Assembly: GCA_963576475.1 (NCBI GenBank)
Contig: OY754972.1
Coordinates: 14,000,811-14,064,810 of the forward strand
Direction of reading: 5' to 3'
From: Molanna angustata
Lineage: Eukaryota; Arthropoda; Insecta; Trichoptera; Molannidae
Length of the DNA: 64,000 bases
Below, piece by piece: positions 12,490-26,790 of the stretch (position 1 is its first letter; each line of letters begins with the position of its first letter). The position numbers and the translations under genes are program-made. The notes beneath the pieces are model-generated. The model searched no databases. It saw only the letters and a list, made by a program, of their open reading frames with translations, and was not told the origin of the DNA.

Positions 12490-14970
12490 ATGAACTTCTA
12501 CAAAGTTTCTCACGAAAAATTCGAAGAATTGTTATCAGCTTGTACGGCAATGAAAGTGAGGAAGTTACTTAAGTTAAGACTGAAAGACAGACTACTGTCA
12601 CTAAAAATCTACTTCAATCAAAAGTGTCTTAAAAATAAAGTGTTTCCAAAATATTGTTTATTAAAGTGCAAAAATAGTTCAAAATCAGCTTGTGAAGCAA
12701 AAGAAATTGGTCAAATAGTGTGGATGAAAAAAGAAATTAAAAATGCTTTTACAATACAAAATGACTTGAAGAAATACATTTTTTTCCTGCATAATCAACT
12801 TACATCAGAATTACATCCAGTGGAATGGGACATAATTGAAGATAAAATATATGAACAGATAAGTTTACACGCAAGCTTAAAAAAGAAAACTTTGGATAAG
12901 AAACTGAAGAACCTAATCCAAGCATCAAAAACAAATAAAAACACAAAAAACAACAACAACAATGATTCAATAAAATTCCATCATCGTGTTGTCAACTGTA
13001 CAAATGAAACCTTTGAAGAAAAACACATCAAACTACTGGAGAAGGGGGCCAAATTTAATATTGATCCGATGCATAATAAACACTGTTTACAAAACCTGAT
13101 TATCGACCTAGACATAGCATTAGATGATTTAAATAAACACAAATGCGCCAAATTCATTGAAAAACTAAATAAAAACCAAAAATATCTAAGTAACAATAAT
13201 TACCAGAAGACAATGAAAGAGTTCGTACAAATAATAAAAGAAAAAGATTTAGTATGTACCAAAGCAGACAAAGGAAATTCAATCGTTATCCTTTACAAAT
13301 CCGACTATAACAATAAAATTTACGACATAATCACCGACAATACAACATTTGAGAAAATACCCGAAGACCCCACCGAAAAATACCAAAAACAAATAAAAGA
13401 AACACTCAAGAAATCAAAAACAATAGACAAACATAGATCATATAAATATATAACAATGAACCCAAAATCCCCACAATTATATGGACTTTCCAAGATTCAT
13501 AAAGAAAATAATCCAATGAGACCTGTGGTATCCTACATAAATGCACCGTCATACCTGGTATCCAAATATGTTAACGATTTGTTTTTAAAAGTTACTCAGT
13601 TTAAACCAAAGTATGCAATTAAAAATTCAATAGAATTCTGTAACAATTTACAACATAACATACCTCCAGAAAACAGCACTCTTGTATCGTTCGACGTAAA
13701 AAGTTTATTTACAAACGTTCCAGTTCAAGAAGCATTACAATACTTAAAAGAAATTTTAGAAGAAAAATGTGAAAATAGTATCCTTAAAAACGATATATAT
13801 ACTATGATACATGTATCCATTCACCAAAATTATTTCTGCTTCAAAGAAGAATACTACACACAGACTAACGGACTCCCCATGGGCAATCCATTATCCCCGT
13901 TACTCGCAGACATATTTATGGATAACCTTGAAAACAAAATTCTATCATCAACGAATCAATTGGTACAAAACATTTATTTTTATCAGAGGTATGTCGACGA
14001 TGTATTTTTTACATTTAAAGGGTCCAAAAGACAATTAACCAATTTGTTAAAATTGTTTAATGCCCAACATCACAAAATAGAATTTACTTGTGAAATAGGA
14101 GATAATAACACATTAAATTTCTTAGATACAACAATATCAATTGAAAATGGAAAATTCATATTTAAGATATACAGAAAAGAAACATATGCAGACAACATCA
14201 TACATGCAGAATCTTGCCACCCATTATCCCAAAAAATGGCAGCGTTTAACTCGATGATCCACAGACTCACATCGCTACCCCTGACAACAAAAAATTACAA
14301 CACAGAAGTAGAAACGATCAAAACAATCGCAAAAAACAATGGTTTTGATGAAAAACTGATCGTCAAAAAGATTCGTAAAAAAGAACAAGAGTCGGCCATC
14401 AATAAATTTGTGTATTATCGAGTATTTGACCATCAAGAAGATAAACCTTGGAGAAGAATTTTATACACAGGAAAACTTACTTCAAATTTACTAAACATAT
14501 GTAAAGATATGAAAATTAAACCTGCACTATACACGGATAATAGTATCAAAAAATATATATTGAACAATAAAACAAAAATTAGTGTGCTGAACAATAGTGG
14601 GGTCTATAAATTAAATTGTCACAATTGTGAAAACCAGTACATCGGACAAAGTGGAAGGAAAATAAAAACCAGGATTTCTGAACATATAAAGGCAATAAAA
14701 AACTTTTCTATCAACTCAGATATCGCGGACCACGCCAGACTAACAGGACATACATTCGACTTCAGAGACGTAGAAATTTTACATAGGTGTAATAAGGGGA
14801 AAAAATTAGATATTCTAGAATCAATCGAAATAAATAGAGCCCCCAAAAACCAAATTTTAAATATACAACACCCACTAATAAATTCTCCCCTTATAAAAAT
14901 ATTAACCACACCCACTATCACCCCCCCCCATCCACCACCCCCTTCTTCCTCCGTCCGCCCGCCAACATAG
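12490..14970 (+). CDS. Penelope-like element polyprotein, tandem copy 2
   Basis: 826 residues, the same architecture as the copy 2637 bp upstream, intact throughout. It differs by N instead of D at residue 429 and Q instead of K at 493. Preceded by a complete pLTR with a hammerhead motif (12372-12411) and followed by another (15009-15048), so this copy is flanked by ribozymes on both sides. The very low divergence from copy 1 says the tandem arose at or shortly before insertion, for example from a multimeric or circular template (inference). Confidence 0.95.
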   Translation: MNFYKVSHEKFEELLSACTAMKVRKLLKLRLKDRLLSLKIYFNQKCLKNKVFPKYCLLKCKNSSKSACEAKEIGQIVWMKKEIKNAFTIQNDLKKYIFFLHNQLTSELHPVEWDIIEDKIYEQISLHASLKKKTLDKKLKNLIQASKTNKNTKNNNNNDSIKFHHRVVNCTNETFEEKHIKLLEKGAKFNIDPMHNKHCLQNLIIDLDIALDDLNKHKCAKFIEKLNKNQKYLSNNNYQKTMKEFVQIIKEKDLVCTKADKGNSIVILYKSDYNNKIYDIITDNTTFEKIPEDPTEKYQKQIKETLKKSKTIDKHRSYKYITMNPKSPQLYGLSKIHKENNPMRPVVSYINAPSYLVSKYVNDLFLKVTQFKPKYAIKNSIEFCNNLQHNIPPENSTLVSFDVKSLFTNVPVQEALQYLKEILEEKCENSILKNDIYTMIHVSIHQNYFCFKEEYYTQTNGLPMGNPLSPLLADIFMDNLENKILSSTNQLVQNIYFYQRYVDDVFFTFKGSKRQLTNLLKLFNAQHHKIEFTCEIGDNNTLNFLDTTISIENGKFIFKIYRKETYADNIIHAESCHPLSQKMAAFNSMIHRLTSLPLTTKNYNTEVETIKTIAKNNGFDEKLIVKKIRKKEQESAINKFVYYRVFDHQEDKPWRRILYTGKLTSNLLNICKDMKIKPALYTDNSIKKYILNNKTKISVLNNSGVYKLNCHNCENQYIGQSGRKIKTRISEHIKAIKNFSINSDIADHARLTGHTFDFRDVEILHRCNKGKKLDILESIEINRAPKNQILNIQHPLINSPLIKILTTPTITPPHPPPPSSSVRPPT

Positions 14971-15123
14971 TTAAGTAGTCTGTCATTAGTTTTAAGTTAG
15001 TAATAAGTGGTTACTGAGGATGAGCACACGCTCGAAAACGTTATAACCCCTTTCATAAATTAAAGGTGTTTACAGTAGTAGAAGTAAACAAAGTTATTTG
15101 TTTTAATTTATTTTATTTTATTC
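14940..15123 (+). repeat. PLE pseudo-LTR 3, right end of insertion
   Basis: Same as pLTR 1 up to about 15121, then host sequence (an old LINE fragment) begins. Confidence 0.92.
15009..15048 (+). ncRNA. Hammerhead-like ribozyme in PLE pLTR 3
   Basis: Same motif, shifted by a further 2637. Predicted cut is after 15043, releasing the copy 2 unit. Confidence 0.75.
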
Positions 15124-15435
15124 AAATAATTGAGTTTGTTTCGAGAATGCTCAATACAAGTGTATTGTATTAAGTTTTGATAGTGTGAAGGTCTTTGAAT
15201 TTGTGGCAATGTCTTAATATGAACCCGTGCATTTTGCATCCTTTTGCAACTAATTTAAGGATATGCTCGTGGAATGTAAGTCTAGAGTCGAATACTATAC
15301 CCAAATCTGTTGCTGTATTTACTCTTTCCAGAATATTGTTGCCTAGTTTATACGTAAAGTGAATAGGTGAATATGTGTCATAATAGTAATAAATAATAAT
15401 ATATTGATTATAATAGTTTTCCATAAACATCCATC
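15124..15435 (-). pseudogene. Jockey-superfamily LINE reverse transcriptase fragment
   Basis: Minus-strand frame carries the conserved segment downstream of the RT core typical of Jockey/CR1-like LINEs ('ATDLGIVFDSRLTFHEHI', then a 'LGFILR'-like stretch reading HGFILRHC). Only about 65 recognisable residues remain; both ends are lost. The PLE insertion abuts it, so the PLE probably landed in or beside this older element. Confidence 0.7.
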
Positions 15436-15912
15436 CATTTCGTCCATATGATTCTATCTGTCGAAATTTAAAAATACTCTCACGTTCTGGATAAATTTGT
15501 TGAACATAATGCTTTCAGGGATTGTCAATCATTCATGTAGAAATAAAAAACTTGTATATCTAGTAAATATACAGTGGAAAGTTTAGTTTATGCCAAAAAT
15601 CACTCAATTTCGTTAAATTGAAAAGCATTTTTTAAATTAATTAACTTTGCTATATAATATATTGATAATAATAGTTTTCCATAAACATCCATCCATTTCG
15701 TCCATATGATTCTATCTGTCGAAATTTAAAAATACTCTCACGTTCTGGATAAATTTGTTGAACATAATGCTTTCAGGGATTGTCAATCATTCATGTAGAA
15801 ATAAAAAACTTGTATATCTAGTAAATATACAGTGGAAAATTTAGTTTATGCCAAAAATCACTCATTTTCGTTTAATTGAAAAGCATTTTTTAAATTAATT
15901 AACTTTGCTTTA
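15397..15912. repeat. 258-bp tandem duplication (two copies)
   Basis: The second copy starts at about 15655 ('ataatatattgataataatag'). 'ccataaacatccatccattt' occurs at 15421 and 15679. Only a few substitutions separate the copies. No coding content. Confidence 0.85.
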
Positions 15913-17047
15913 AAAAATGTAAATGAAAATAAAAAATACTAGTATTTTCAATATCCATACCTATGTATGTATATTCAAACAATTCTTCCACTCACTGAAT
16001 CTTTTGATAAGCCTTTGAAAGTACGATGGGGATTTATATATTTTCTTATCTTTGTGAACTATATTTAAGTGTTTTGTTTGAAACACTGGAGTGATGGGTT
16101 TTTAGTATACAGTGCAAGAGAAAGGAAATATTTCGGTGTTTTTAATCATCTGCTCTGTTGACTGCAAGTAGGTTAAAAAAAAGTTAGTGTATATTCATGT
16201 GAAAGTAAGTGCATATTGTGTACAAAGTTAGTGCATATTGAAACATAGTTAAACAAACAATATTAAAATAGTAGGTACTCGTTTTGGCTCGTGTCTCATA
16301 TAAATCAGTTATTTTTTAGAGCTTACATAAATAACAATTGATGGCAACAATCTGTATAAAGAATTTTCATAAATGAAACGTATTTTTCCCATTAAACCAT
16401 ATATCCATGATATGGGTAATCGTGAGGGTTTCGATTTCGCCGGTAGGACCTGACTTGCCCCCCAGAAATAATCACGCGATATAATAAATTACCATATGAA
16501 TATTTTGTTGGAGTCAATTTATCGCAGGTGTCATTTTTATTATTTGTTTTCAAGTCAATATTTATCAAAATTGTGATGCAAATCTTTAATAAGTAGGTAC
16601 AAGGTGAAAAATATTCTTCACGATTTATAATCTGTAGGGCATGTCTGATCAAACGACGAAATTAAAACCCTCATGATAACCTAATTATCTTATGGAGTTA
16701 ACCTAATTATTTTGTTTTAAATATATCATTACAACTTTTGTAAGTACACCGGTCATGAGTTTCTTTCGATCTATGGTCATGAGTTTCTTTCGATCATCGA
16801 TAGAAAATACAAGTTGAAATCTTCAAAAGATGATCTACCGTACAATCCTCAACTTTTCAATGCAATATATAGTTCATAAAATATTTAAAAGAACGTCAAC
16901 CATGTTTTAAAATTTTTAGTATTTGATATTGAGTCGTATGAATTTATTTTCTTATTTGTAATAATTATTTTTTATTAAAGGAAAATTAAAAATTGCTAAA
17001 CGTTGGTTTTAAAATATTGGTTTATTTTTTGAACAGTTGCAAAATTT
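15913..17047. other. AT-rich stretch before second duplicated block
   Basis: No gene recognised. 16392-16480 is shared with 50378-50450 (separate entry); an imperfect short repeat 'tcatgagtttctttcgat' occurs twice near 16755 and 16780. Confidence 0.5.
16392..16480. repeat. Dispersed repeat family B, copy 1
   Basis: 'atatccatgatatgggtaa' and 'gacctgacttgcccccc' occur in the same order and spacing at 50378-50450. Identity unknown. Confidence 0.65.
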
Positions 17048-18841
17048 TAATTGACGGACTTCATGGCTATTCAGTTACTCTTTAAAATACTCTTTATAAG
17101 AAAGAGGTAAAAACATCAATAAAATGGCAAAATCTATTCATCTTTATATCCCCGTACTAGGTACTACTACCTATTACTACTAATAAGATTAATAATTTAT
17201 CTTTGTAAAGAAATTATGTAATCTACTATGATTTCTCTAATGATAAATTAAAATTTTATATTTTCTCTCGAACGTATGTACGTAATATTTTTATTTTTAT
17301 ACAATGCTCAGGATATAAAGATGAATTTTCGCCTTTTGAAATGACGTTTTGTGGGTATAAGATACGAGTCTTTATGCATATTTAAATTTATTTTATAATT
17401 ATTGTACAATGTAAAGGTAGGTATACACAACATAAACTCGCAATAACGCAATTTGTATTGTTTTCTGTTGGATAACGTAAACAGAGCATATCAGTGTGTA
17501 TTCGCAATATCTATCAATGCGATTGGTAATATGGAATGCGTTTTCTTTATTGTTCTCATAATGTTTTGTTGTCGAGTCAATACGTCAAATTCAGTGAATT
17601 TTTTGAACTAAAAAAGGAGCGTTATAAAATTTAAGAATTAAGGTCATTTGAACTTACTCTCGTATTCTGTAACTGACGTCGTTCTGAAAACTAAAATCTA
17701 CAAAATTAGTACACCGTAGATAATGATTTGAATTCAAATTGTCTATGGCGCAGACTACGCATACGTACTGCGCAAAGTTCGGCCATATTTATTTATGTCA
17801 TATCGCCGTGATGTCGCCTAACCTAAAATTTGAATTGATCTGCACTAATATTATTTAGTTTGTATTTTCAACAGAACGAAACACGTGTAAATTATCCATT
17901 TTATTTTTATTCCGTACACAACTGATACTTTTAACTTACCTAAAATATCCTAAAGTTTAGTGTAGGTAAATAACTAGCACGCTTTAAATTAGTTGTGATA
18001 AAAAATTAGGAACGTTTTGACAGTTGATTGAATGGGGTTATACAATAGGGAATTGAACTAATGCGTGACTTCATTTACTTGGAGTAAGAACGTTCCTAAA
18101 TAGGAATGTTCCTATTTCAGCGATATAGAATATCAACTTGTACTAAGTCGAATAGGAATAGAAAAGAATAAGAATAGGAAAATACAAAATTAAGAGGAAA
18201 ATATGGGAAACTTTTTTACTATTTTTTATAATGTAATTAAAAGAAATCGATTATATTATTAAAGTGCATTAAATGTATAAAATTTTGTATAATTACATGA
18301 TGTTAATAATTAATTAAATAGAATATTTTAACATCTTAATGTTTTAAAAGAATCCTCTATGAAAGATTTAAGCGTGTACCTGTTACTAAAAAATGTTAAT
18401 CTTATAGTTACAAAAAGGATTAAATTTTATAATTATGTTTTCAAACAGCAAAATAAGCGCAATTATTTGTGGATTAAATTTTTGAATGGGTATAAAAATA
18501 CGTAGATAGTACCCATATATTAAATAAAATGGTTTTACAAAACATAATATAAGAACCATAAATATAAAAACATGATTTAAAATTTAGTTTGGAAGGAAAA
18601 AATCTTAATTTCTATTTAACGTTTTCATTTAAACATTTCCCTTTGAAATAAAAAATAAGATCGCTTAAATCTTGGTTATGAACTGATGTTCTCGAATATT
18701 AATGTCGAGTTTCTGTCCTTTTTTACTCAACTACTTATTCAACATCACGTACAAATAGCTTCAGGACATTAAGAGGTCTAAAGCTTTAAGAGGTCTAGAA
18801 ACAAGTCATTATATTATTTTTTTTATAAAAAAATTAAATTA

Positions 18842-19157
18842 AAAGACATTAAAAGACTGAAAGTATCTCTGTGTGTGCTGTGTACCTACTATGTGCTGCG
18901 TACGGCGTGTTTATTCTAGTGCAAAGATTATAAACTCAAGTACTTAGGTATACAATTCTTTTTAAATTTTGTATATTCATATATCTAATACTCCCTTAGA
19001 CCCTATTACATTTTGAAGGATATCTGATCAGTGCCACTCAATTTTTTTTGACTGTCAAATACTAAAGTGACTCCAAGCTAAGGAAACTTAAAATTTGATA
19101 TTTAAACTTTAAAAAAAAACTTTTTATAAAATGGCGTTCAAGAATTATGAAGTTTTT
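18842..19157 (+). repeat. Dispersed repeat family A, copy in second block
   Basis: The duplicate of 1795-2110. Confidence 0.7.
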
Positions 19158-20310
19158 ATAATCAAATATTTTTTCATTAATAATTTAACTAAATCATTTC
19201 ATGAAAATGCTGAAAATTTGTCATACAAAAATTAAAAAATATTGTTAGGGGTCAGTTATTTCAAAACCTTTTGATAAAAATACACGTGAGTTTATAAGAA
19301 ATTACTTCTATGTTTAAATAGACACTGAAAACACGTCTGAGAAAATTGAATTTTGAATATCGTAAGATTTTTAACAAACTTTTGTTATTTTTTGCAACAA
19401 GTTAATGAAAGTAAATTCAAGGTATTATAAAGTAACGGAACAAAAATATCCAAATAAACGTTATGTGCACTTTGAACAGTTCTTTATAATATTTTTATAC
19501 ACATTATTTTTGAATAATTCACGAACTGTCGAATATCCTTTTATGAATTTAGGTTACATGAATCGTAAAATATATTATTATGATGTTTTTTAAATCTTGT
19601 GAAACGCTTATAGCTAAGACGCATTAAGTCGTCGTGACACGGATATTTTTTTCCCTGAAAACGTTAACATTTTTTTTTCAGTTATAAAATTGCTAGTCTT
19701 TACTTCGTGTCTTGTGTCATTAATTTTGTATTCGTTGCAAATATCCTAAATATAATAATTAATAATTATTATATGATATTTTGTTTTAATTTATATGGCA
19801 AAACGTACTGTTTGAAGCAATAATTGATTTCCTCGTTCATTAGACGAACATTATTATATAAATAAAAATACCCATTCCCGGTACGGTTATGTTTACTCAC
19901 GGATTGTTTTCTCATATAAATACTGTAACATGTTTATAATATATATTTTTGATATGGAATGTAATCGGAAGGAATGAAAACAATTAGGAAATTATATAAA
20001 CTGTTTTAGGACATTGCGATGCTCAGTTGCACTGAGAGATGATGAGTATAAGATAGAATAAATTTATACTCAAATGAGTTGAAGAAAATAAAATTAAATA
20101 AATTAACACTAAAATATGTTATTTATAAGTGTTAGAAATTAAGATAAATAAATGTATACAAAAATGTATTGTTTATAAGGTGAAGAATCAGATATAATAA
20201 ATTTACATTAAAATGGTTGAAGAAACTAAGATTAAATAAAATTTCACTCAAATAATAAGTTAAATAAATTGAGATAAAACAAATTTACACTCAAATGTAT
20301 TGTTTATAAG

Positions 20311-21127
<817 letters not shown>

Positions 21128-22139
21128 CAACTGTCGATTTGTTCAGGAGAACTTTGTTCTCTTAACATATCGACAATGTATCAAGCCAGAATACGCGAGA
21201 ATTGTATGGAGAGGTCTACTTTTTTCACGGCTTTTCCAACTTTGAAGTCAAAAAACACCAACTTAGAGGCTTCGCAGCATATATGTTCCATACACGGATT
21301 TACTCAGAATTCGGAGTAGAACATTTCGTGTGTCTGTGTGTCTGTGTGTGTGTGTGTCTGTGTGTCCGTCCCCCCCTTATAACTTTTGATCCGCTCAATT
21401 TACAGAGCCTAAAATTTCAGAATATATAAACAGTTACAGGCCTACAAAACTTTTATACTCGGAATTTTGAATTTTTGTTTCAGTCAGGGGTTATCAACTT
21501 TTGAATTTTTATTTTATTTTTCCATATATCTCAGAAACCATAAACGCTAGAACGCTGAAAATTGGTACAAACATAGATAAATACAAAATCTCAAATTAGT
21601 TTTTTCAAAAAAATTCCAGGGTTTCTCAAACATTTTTTATTAAGAAAAGTATTTTTTTTTTTTATAAATTTATGAGTTTAACTGCTTATACTGTAATTTT
21701 TTTTTAAAATATCGAAAAAAGCCGAAACACCCCAACTAGATAATTTAATTTTCTATAAAAAATATTAACATTGTAGTAGAAGATCCCAATTTTTTTTTAA
21801 CAATTTTTTTAAAAATTGAATTTAGTGACGACATCGCTTCATACATTTTGTATGGCAGTCGCCTATACACAATATGTAAGAAGACTTAATAGTTTGATAC
21901 TTCATCTCCAAACATACATACATACCATCATGCTATTTGCATATTCTGGGTAGGAAAAAGGATCTTCCTCCATACTATCCTATCTTGACATACATACCTA
22001 CAATGTTGTATAGAAAACAAAATATCTGAAAATATTCAATAATTTGTATCTATGGGTTTATAGTTTGGTACATATTCTTCAACTATACATACTATCGCTA
22101 TCGACAGTTGGATCTCATGTGTAACATGCAACTAGTATG

Positions 22140-23110
<971 letters not shown>

Positions 23111-25329
23111 TAACGAAAAGCACGCGCGCGACACACGTCTACTCACACTGAAAGCTCACCGTCAAGTTGACGGTGAGCTTTCAGTGTCGCCGACGATGTT
23201 TAGCCCGTCCCGTGAGTGCCACGTTCCCGTCCCGTCCGTGTCGCCGTGACATATGCATTTGCATATACATACATACATATTGTATGAAACGATATTTCCA
23301 AAACTTCCCGTCCCGTCCCGTCCGTATGAAAACCCGTCACGTATGCAGTGGCCTTAAAATAGTAAATATTTATTTTAGCGCTTACCATTGTTGCAGGGTA
23401 TGTAGGTACTTATAATGACTTGGAAATTCGAGTTATCTAATTATGTCATTGAACCCACGATATATTATACAATGATGTACATATGTAATATGATGACGTG
23501 TTTCTACTTATTCCATGAACATATGCATTCATTCATAAAAAAATACTTTTCTGGTTCTGTTCTTGGATTCTGAGGTCAAATAATACAATTAATGATATGA
23601 AGGCTTACAGGTTATGGGTATAATGTGTGCCTCTATAGTTATAAAACGACTAAGAAAAATAAATTTACGATGAAAAGTAGGAGAGAGTTTTGACTATAAA
23701 GAAATTTTGATTTGGAGATCTCTAGCAAGTATATTATAAATTATTTGACATAAAATACGTAGATTATATTATTTTCATACGTAATCCATGAAATTCACTT
23801 AAAACATGTAGGTATTCGATCTCGAAGCGAGTTTCTAAAAGACACATCTCAATAAATTGGGTTTTTGTAAACGAAAGGTATATAAAATAAGGATTTAGGG
23901 TATATGCCATTCGGAAGAGGTCGTGGCTTAATCCGTTTTTCATTGCATCTTTCGTGAGTTGATGTATGGTTATTGAAACTTGGATATGCTCACTGTGTGG
24001 ATATGAGAAAACTCCAAATGTATTTTATGGGGTTGGATTATTCTATCATTCCTAATGATACTGATATATAAAAGTAATTTTATATGAATTTATACCTCGG
24101 TACCAAAACGTAAACAGTATCTTTGTGAAGTAAAACTCAAGTATTCCTTACAAAATCAATGAATGTTAATTATATCTAATACAATCGATGCCTTCGTAAT
24201 ATCGGCCTTTGTGTAAAGAAATATAAAAAATATTATTTTTTCTTCGACTTATAGGTATTACGAATGATTTCAAATTTAAACGCGGATCTCAAATAACGTT
24301 TTATGTTCATAATGGTATTATAATTTGCTTTGAATATTTCAATCGATCACATTAAGTCACAATAAACAATAAACCTCATTGTTATTTTTTAGTCAATAGT
24401 TTGATTGCATCATATTATCCCACTCAAGCAGCCCACTGGGTTTATTAAACGATAATTCCATGTAAGAAGTTCCTGGTTCATTGAAATTAGTGATCTATTG
24501 ATACATTTTTCTGTTCTATTAATAAATTGGTATCATAAAAGGAAGCTAAAAAATACTATAATTTTTAAAACAAAACACCACACGAGAGTATCAGCAAATA
24601 TTGGTTAGTAGGTAACTAGACACTTGCGGTCTTACTTATTAGATTTCGCTAATAGCTTACTTAACACGCAACTAGATAAGTATACGACTAACGCCCTCAT
24701 TTATTTTTTTCATATAGCCGCATTGGCTTCACAGATGTCAAAAGAAAGATAAATACATGTAATATTTGGATAACTGACATCGAAAAATGAAAATAAACAC
24801 CGCGTTGTGCCGTATTGAGTCAATTTAAACACGATTGCGATGAAGTATAACAAGGAAAAACGTTATAAGTATGAAATTTTTCTGTCAATCTCAAATATGC
24901 GTCGAATCATATGTGAACGATCCGCCATTTTGAAATACTTGGTACGAGTATGACGCGTTGGTCAAGCGTTAAAGAACCTCTCGACCCGTCCTAACTTGAC
25001 GTCTACTAAATAAAGGGATAATAAAGATAGTCACGGTTTATAAGTAAACTTTTTCGTTAATCACGCTCTATTATCAGGTCCTTTAGATACTTTACGTTTT
25101 TAAGCTAGACGGTTAAATTTTAAACCATGTTTAATCCGGATTTGAAAAACAATTCATCATATTAAGTCTCTTATTGCAATTGGGCGCTAAACTTGTTGAA
25201 TCAATTTTTGACATGGAATTTATTAGTTTCAATTGATACCTAGGGGATTGCAATCGCTTGTTTTTAAAACACACCAAAAATATCATCAGTTTTAAATAAT
25301 TATTAACGGAAATTTTCGCGGTATTATTT
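23111..25329. other. AT-rich, no gene recognised
   Basis: 23155-23180 holds a short inverted repeat (gctcaccgtcaagttgacggtgagc), and 23200-23335 has repeated CCCGTCCCGT-type words. The remainder is plain AT-rich sequence without long ORFs. It may be intron or intergenic. Confidence 0.45.
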
Positions 25330-26190
25330 ATTTAATTATTTGTATCTATGGCCAGAAGCCTTTTACAATTAAATACAAAAAATATAGCAGTTACACAATA
25401 AAACAAAAATATTAATAATAAAAAAAACAATAATTGTATGCAAAACAAAAAATAAAAGTTGACAACAAAAAGGCGACAAAAAAGAAATAGAAAAATATCG
25501 ATTATATATATTTAATTAAAAATAAATGATGAAAAATTGTCAATGTAAATAAAGAACGAAACATTACATACATATATATTATACATGACGGCGGTAGCGG
25601 TTGCGAGTAGTAAGGCTCTATAAGCAACGCGCTCTTGTACTGAGACAGACCCGAGTTTAATATACCTATCTTTTATATGTGCATACCTATTACCTAGTCT
25701 ATGCAGTCTAGCTATAAGGGAATTTATGTGTGCATTTGTTTTGGTATTGTCACAGTAAAAAAAGCGTCGGTAACCGAGTAGATCGTATTGGCGCATGAAA
25801 CAATATTAAACAAAGAATATCAGGGATGTCAAAATAAGAATCAATAATTTTACAGAGTAAAGTCAAATCAAACACAACTCTAGTGTAGGATAGAGACAAA
25901 AGACCTGTAAAAATTAAGAAATCTGTATAATTAATATTATCAATTGGAATATGAAGACGGTAGTTTATATAGCGTAGAAATTTATTTTGGATACGTTTAA
26001 GTGAGTTGATATGGATATTATAGTGTGGACACCAAACAGATGAATTATATTCAACTTGACTTCTAACTAGAGAACAGTATAACAGTTTATGTTGAATAAT
26101 TATGTCGAATATTTTAATTATATCATTAAAAAAAATAATACAACGAAAGTGAAGATGATTTTTTTGTGTTTTACTCGTTATGTCCATAAA
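25330..26190 (-). pseudogene. Jockey-like LINE, 3' part (RT C-terminus and 3' UTR)
   Basis: Minus-strand ORF 26187-25750 includes a post-RT segment typical of Jockey-superfamily LINEs: 'LVRSQVEYNSSVWCPHY' followed by 'LKRIQNKFLRYI'. The 3' UTR (25330-25750) reappears at 57905-58360 (words 'gacggcggtagcggt' and 'caacgcgctct'), showing a family with at least two copies here. Heavily 5'-truncated with a frameshift in the 3' part. Confidence 0.8.
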
Positions 26191-26399
26191 TTATATTCAA
26201 TAAGCAACTAGTTTTAAACGTTTCAACACATAACATCGGTTGGCCATAAAACATTTTTAAACAAATTTATAACTTTAGTAATTAATTATTATTTATTTAT
26301 TATTTAATAATAATAATAGGTAATTATTTTCATTGGAAAACGGCGGCGCTATATAATTAAAAATTGACCTCAACCTCAACTTCATTGGTTCTTAAATAT

Positions 26400-26790
26400 T
26401 TTGGGCCTGTTGCCCACTAAAAACAGATGATTTAATAGGTTTTACTCAAACTTGTTCTCAGTCTGACCATATATTCTTGCATATTTTTTTAAAATCAAAA
26501 ATTTATCCCCATCACACCATGGTTTTCCAAATTACGTTGTAGCAGACATGAATCTTTCGTCATATGACGATTGAGATTCGGTATTAAGAATTCATCTATT
26601 TGTCATTGTGGCCAAGAAGAAGACATCTTGGATTACATATTTGTCAATTATTGCCCTTCATCGTTCCCAATATCTTTAGCAAAACTTGAATAAATTAAAA
26701 ATATTTCCTCCTCATAATATCACCTCCTTACTCAACCTTAATAAATTTCAAGTAGGTATTTAATGTTCTTACAAAATTTATCAGAAATAA
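26400..26790 (+). pseudogene. LINE fragment, RNase H C-terminal region
   Basis: Plus-strand translation near 26565-26665 gives 'RLRFGIKNSSICHCGQEED', the cysteine/histidine segment that follows RNase H in Jockey/R1-type LINEs. The upstream frame is broken by stops. A short decayed remnant. Confidence 0.6.

Larger units (their letters stand above)
7251..15123. mobile_element. Composite Penelope-like element: one inverted and two tandem copies
   Basis: Order: pLTR(-) 7251-7400, truncated ORF(-) 7399-9651, pLTR(+) 9666-9852, full ORF(+) 9853-12333, pLTR(+) 12303-12489, full ORF(+) 12490-14970, pLTR(+) 14940-15123. The two plus copies are spaced exactly 2637 bp. Across the proteins only residues 429 (D/N) and 493 (K/Q) differ, and each plus copy has one private change from the consensus shown by the minus copy. 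Both outer ends are pLTR 3' ends pointing outwards. An inverted, 5'-truncated copy joined to tandem copies is a known PLE insertion pattern. I could not identify a target-site duplication. Confidence 0.93.

Noticed and set aside
7448..14921. Antisense ORFs of 66-100 codons within the PLE copies
   Set aside because: They are shadows of the intact PLE reading frame and repeat in every copy at the same place.
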